Below, one piece after another: positions 7,035 to 9,097 of a stretch of DNA of 9,097 nt; positions within the stretch are counted from its first letter, which is position 1; the number at the start of each line of letters is the position of its first letter. Below the pieces are notes generated by a model. That model was not told the origin of the DNA. It searched no databases and worked only from the letters and a program-made list of their open reading frames with translations. Made by a program: the position numbers and the translations under genes. Source of the DNA: JAOACQ01 sp049968515 (GTDB lineage: Bacteria; Spirochaetota; Brevinematia; Brevinematales; JAOACQ01); contig JBMFQR010000049.1 in NCBI GenBank assembly GCA_049968515.1, forward strand, positions 1-9,097. Direction: 5' to 3'.

Positions 7035-8414
7035 CTACTCCCCCTCTTTCTCTCTATTTACATAACCATACTCTTCAAGTTTTCTTAGGAGAGTTTTCCT
7101 ACCAATATTAAGTATCTTGGCCGCCTTTGATTTATTCCAGTTTGTGTAGTTCAATGTTGAAAGGATGGCATTTTTTTCTATTTCATCAAGTGAGGTACCA
7201 ACAAAAAATTTAATTTCTTTCTGTTCAGATGAAACATCAGCACTTTTGAGGTGCTTTGGCAGAATATCCTCCGTTATCCATTTTCTGTTACAGAGAATAA
7301 CAAGATTTTCAATCAGATTCTGCAATTCTCTTACATTGCCAGGCCATTTATAATTCTCAAGTATAAGAATTGCTTCCTGCTTTATCCCTAAAATATTCTT
7401 GCCATGCTTTTTATTGTAAAACTTTAAGAAATAATCACAAAGTAAAGGAATATCTTCCCTTCTCTCTCTCAACGGTGGAATATGAATGTTTATAATATTC
7501 AATCTATAGAATAAATCCTCCCTGAACTTCCCTTCTGAAACAGCCTTCTTGAGATCCTTATTTGTAGCAGCAATAACTCTTATGTCTACCTTTATTGTCT
7601 CCTCTCCACCTACCCTCTCAAACTCATGCTCCTGCAAAACTCTTAAAAGCTTAACCTGAACATTTGGAGAAATTTCACCGATCTCATCAAGAAAAATTGT
7701 ACCACTATCCGCAAGCTCAAATCTTCCCTTCTTTCTTGCAATAGCACCGGTAAAAGCACCTTTCTCATGGCCAAAAAGCTCACTCTCAAGCAACGTCTCG
7801 GGAAGTGCAGCACAGTGAACCTTGACGAGTGGATTTTTAGCTCTTTTGCTGTTTAGATGAATTGCATTTGCTATCACTTCTTTTCCCGTACCACTCTCAC
7901 CGGTTATAAGAACAGTCGCATCAGTTGGTGCAACCTGCTTTACCATTTTTAATATTTCCTGAAAAGCCTTTGAATTACCAACTATGTTTTCAAAATTGTA
8001 TCTTTCATCAACAAGCGATTCAAGCTCCTTCTCCCTATTCTTTCTCTTACTCTCTTCAATGGCTCGCTTCAAAACAAGGACAAGCTTTTCAAGATTAACC
8101 GGTTTGGTCAAAAAATCATAGGCTCCTCTTTTCATTGCTTCAACAGCTTCATCAACTCCACCATGTCCGGTAAGTATTATTACAGGCGTGTTGCAATCCA
8201 GACTCTGAACCTTTTTTAAAAACTCCATCCCAGAAATAACAGGAATTTTAAGGTCAAGAATTACAGCATCGGGGCAGAAAAGACCAAGCTTATCCAGCCC
8301 ATCCCTACCATCCTCTGAAGTAACAACATCAAAATTTTCCATTTTCAGTGCTGTTTTAAGACCCTCTCTTATGCTCTTTTCATCATCAATAACAAGAATT
8401 AACGATTTTTTCAT
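7035..8414 (-). CDS. NtrC-family sigma-54-dependent response regulator
   Basis: A complete 459-residue three-domain transcription activator. The receiver domain (1-120) has the acidic pair D10/D11, phospho-acceptor D54, T82 and K104. The AAA+ domain (about 142-385) has Walker A GESGTGKE (172-179), the sigma-54 contact loop GAFTGA (219-224), Walker B FLDEIGE (241-247), the arginine-finger stretch FREDLFYRLN (297-306) and WPGNVREL (357-364). The C-terminal Fis-type helix-turn-helix (about 408-451) includes NKSKAAKILNIGRKTLLRKL. All key residues are intact, so it should be phosphorylated by a sensor kinase and open sigma-54 promoters; neither the kinase nor a convincing sigma-54 site is in the window. 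The ATG at 8412-8414 is preceded by GAGGA about nine bases upstream and by a promoter-like pair. Its target genes and signal are unknown; the neighbouring envelope genes are candidates by position only. Confidence 0.96.
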   Translation of the reverse strand: MKKSLILVIDDEKSIREGLKTALKMENFDVVTSEDGRDGLDKLGLFCPDAVILDLKIPVISGMEFLKKVQSLDCNTPVIILTGHGGVDEAVEAMKRGAYDFLTKPVNLEKLVLVLKRAIEESKRKNREKELESLVDERYNFENIVGNSKAFQEILKMVKQVAPTDATVLITGESGTGKEVIANAIHLNSKRAKNPLVKVHCAALPETLLESELFGHEKGAFTGAIARKKGRFELADSGTIFLDEIGEISPNVQVKLLRVLQEHEFERVGGEETIKVDIRVIAATNKDLKKAVSEGKFREDLFYRLNIINIHIPPLRERREDIPLLCDYFLKFYNKKHGKNILGIKQEAILILENYKWPGNVRELQNLIENLVILCNRKWITEDILPKHLKSADVSSEQKEIKFFVGTSLDEIEKNAILSTLNYTNWNKSKAAKILNIGRKTLLRKLEEYGYVNREKEGE

Positions 8415-8440
8415 CTTCTAATCCTCAAAGGCTATTAAAT

Positions 8441-8469
8441 ATTATGACAAAAAAAAATATATTTTTCAA
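8441..8469 (-). promoter_or_regulatory. Sigma-70-like promoter for the response-regulator gene
   Basis: Read on the minus strand: TTGAAA (8469-8464), a 17-base spacer, then CATAAT (8446-8441). Transcription would start near 8434, leaving a leader of about 20 bases that carries the ribosome-binding site. Both boxes match consensus at five of six positions or nearly so. Confidence 0.55.
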
Positions 8470-8666
8470 ATAGAAACCAAGTATAAGTTTTTAAAAGGAT
8501 TATCTGAATTGAGCGATTTTTTTATTTATATATTCAGCAAAAAGATATGTAGTGTGGATTGTCACCATAAACACTGCCTGTATTCCTTATATAACCACAA
8601 AAAAAAGCTTTGGTTAAGAGATTGCCAGATAAATATTCATTTGCAATCCACAAGAAAGGTGATAAT
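8470..8666. other. Intergenic stretch without a convincing gene; scattered inverted repeats
   Basis: About 200 bases between the response-regulator promoter and the tRNA terminator. A 66-codon plus-strand frame (8509-8709) runs through it, but it crosses the terminator and has no ribosome-binding site or protein-like character, so I do not call it. A 9-bp inverted repeat is present (TGTGGATTG 8553-8561 with CAATCCACA 8644-8652). Inside it lies a hairpin, AACCA (8593-8597) with TTGGTT (8610-8615). TCACC (8562-8566) can also pair with GGTGA (8658-8662), crossing the first stem. A small structured RNA is possible but unsupported by a good promoter. Confidence 0.35.
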
Positions 8667-8705
8667 AAAAAAATTGCACAAGTGGGTTAAATCCCCCCTT
8701 TGCAA
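8667..8705 (-). terminator. Intrinsic terminator of the tRNA unit
   Basis: On the minus strand the transcript folds with TTGCA (8705-8701) pairing TGCAA (8678-8674), then AAG with CTT and GGG with CCC separated by small bulges. Seven U's follow immediately (8673-8667). It lies six bases after the 3' end of tRNA-Asp, the expected place for the end of the transcript. Confidence 0.75.
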
Positions 8706-8711
8706 ATAATA

Positions 8712-8785
8712 CGGGGCTGACGGGACTTGAACCCGCGGCGCCTGGCGTGACAGGCCAGTACTCTAACCATCTGAGCTACAGCCCC
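8712..8785 (-). tRNA. tRNA-Asp (GTC)
   Basis: A 74-base cloverleaf. The acceptor stem is GGGGCTG/CAGCCCC with discriminator G73, as expected for aspartate. The D stem and the TTCAAGT T-loop are normal, and the anticodon loop CTGTCAC gives anticodon GTC. CCA is not encoded (the next transcript bases are TAT), so a CCA-adding enzyme is needed. It is the last of three tRNAs in one unit, seven bases after tRNA-Met. Confidence 0.96.
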
Positions 8786-8792
8786 AAACTTA

Positions 8793-8866
8793 TAGCGGGG
8801 AAGGGACTTGAACCCCCGACCACCGGATTATGATTCCGCTGCTCTAACCAGCTGAGCTACCCCGCC
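8793..8866 (-). tRNA. tRNA-Met (CAT), probably elongator
   Basis: A 74-base cloverleaf with anticodon loop ATCATAA (anticodon CAT), D arm GCTC/GAGC and T-loop TTCAAGT. It begins with G and has an A discriminator, unlike the initiator next to it. Overall it looks like elongator tRNA-Met; a lysidine-modified tRNA-Ile2 is less likely because acceptor pairs 4-69 and 5-68 are G-C rather than C-G. Odd points are a G27-G43 mismatch at the base of the anticodon stem, a G1-U72 wobble and two G-U pairs (49-65, 50-64) in the T stem. CCA is not encoded. Confidence 0.93.
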
Positions 8867-8874
8867 AGAATTAT

Positions 8875-8948
<74 letters not shown>

Positions 8949-8965
8949 ACGCATATTATTTATTA

Positions 8966-8994
8966 ATTATAACAAAAAAAGGTGGCTTTGTCAA
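8966..8994 (-). promoter_or_regulatory. Consensus sigma-70 promoter of the tRNA unit
   Basis: On the minus strand: TTGACA (8994-8989), exactly 17 bases, then TATAAT (8971-8966). Both boxes are perfect consensus with ideal spacing. Transcription would start near 8959, about ten bases before tRNA-fMet. There is no GC-rich stringent discriminator between the -10 box and the start point. Confidence 0.92.
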
Positions 8995-9020
8995 ATTTTT
9001 GGTTCGGGAGGATTTTCTTT

Positions 9021-9086
9021 ATGTCGTTCCAAGTCAATAGTGGAATAGTTTCTCCAAGAAAGAAAGTGGAAAATATTATGCAGTAA
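9021..9086 (+). CDS. Possible 21-residue small ORF
   Basis: ATG at 9021 opens a 21-codon frame ending in TAA at 9084-9086. It is preceded by GGGAGGA (9006-9012) at eight bases, a strong Shine-Dalgarno sequence for this genome. The peptide (MSFQVNSGIVSPRKKVENIM plus Gln) has no membrane segment and matches nothing I recognise. There is no clear plus-strand promoter; the nearest upstream elements belong to the divergent tRNA unit. It could be chance, or a remnant or leader of a gene beyond the window. Confidence 0.2.
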   Translation: MSFQVNSGIVSPRKKVENIMQ

Positions 9087-9097
9087 CTTTATTATCA

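Noticed and set aside
7013..7042. GGGAG/CTCCC pairing with a T-run between the convergent genes as a terminator
   Set aside because: The T-run lies inside the loop rather than after the stem on either strand, so it is not a standard intrinsic terminator.
8509..8709. 66-codon plus-strand frame between the regulator and the tRNAs
   Set aside because: It crosses the tRNA terminator, lacks a ribosome-binding site and has no recognisable protein character.

Overview
The window is an AT-rich bacterial segment. Protein genes are strongly A/T-biased, and some intergenic stretches fall to about 15% G+C. A type II secretion/type IV pilus inner-membrane protein, two signal-peptide beta-barrel candidates and a large exported protein point to a diderm. 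The three tRNA genes lack encoded CCA ends. A Maf/MptE-like DUF115 protein, low G+C and an NtrC-type regulator would fit a spirochaete or a deep-branching candidate phylum; this is inference, as no phylogenetic marker such as rRNA is present.

Layout: (1) 1-2215, plus strand: the C-terminal two thirds of a GspF/PilC-family protein whose frame is closed by a stop at 38-40, followed after 21 bp by a DUF115 (Maf/MptE-like) protein. The pair is probably co-transcribed. (2) 2193-3925, minus strand: two predicted outer-membrane beta-barrel proteins, the downstream one overlapping the DUF115 gene tail-to-tail by 23 bp. Each has a GC-richer block in its upstream leader (about 2795-2910 and 3957-4030). 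(3) 3926-4273: a divergent control region with a promoter-like sequence for each direction and a nested inverted repeat between them. (4) 4274-7012, plus strand: a 912-residue exported multidomain protein with a mutarotase-like N-terminal part and a GH57-like barrel in which the usual His-Gln-Pro motif reads Asn-Lys-Pro. (5) 7035-8414, minus strand: a complete NtrC-family sigma-54 response regulator with its own sigma-70-like promoter. (6) 8667-8994, minus strand: a complete tRNA transcription unit (consensus promoter, tRNA-fMet, tRNA-Met, tRNA-Asp, intrinsic terminator). (7) 8995-9097: upstream flank, holding at most a 21-codon ORF with a good Shine-Dalgarno sequence.

Functionally the window mixes envelope genes (secretion/pilus assembly, barrels, exported GH57-like protein) with a regulator and housekeeping tRNAs. 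I found no CRISPR array, transposase, phage gene, toxin-antitoxin pair or recognisable defence system. The more unusual signals are the degenerate GH57 active site, the GC-rich leader blocks, the nested inverted repeat at 4105-4183 and the interrupted GspF frame.
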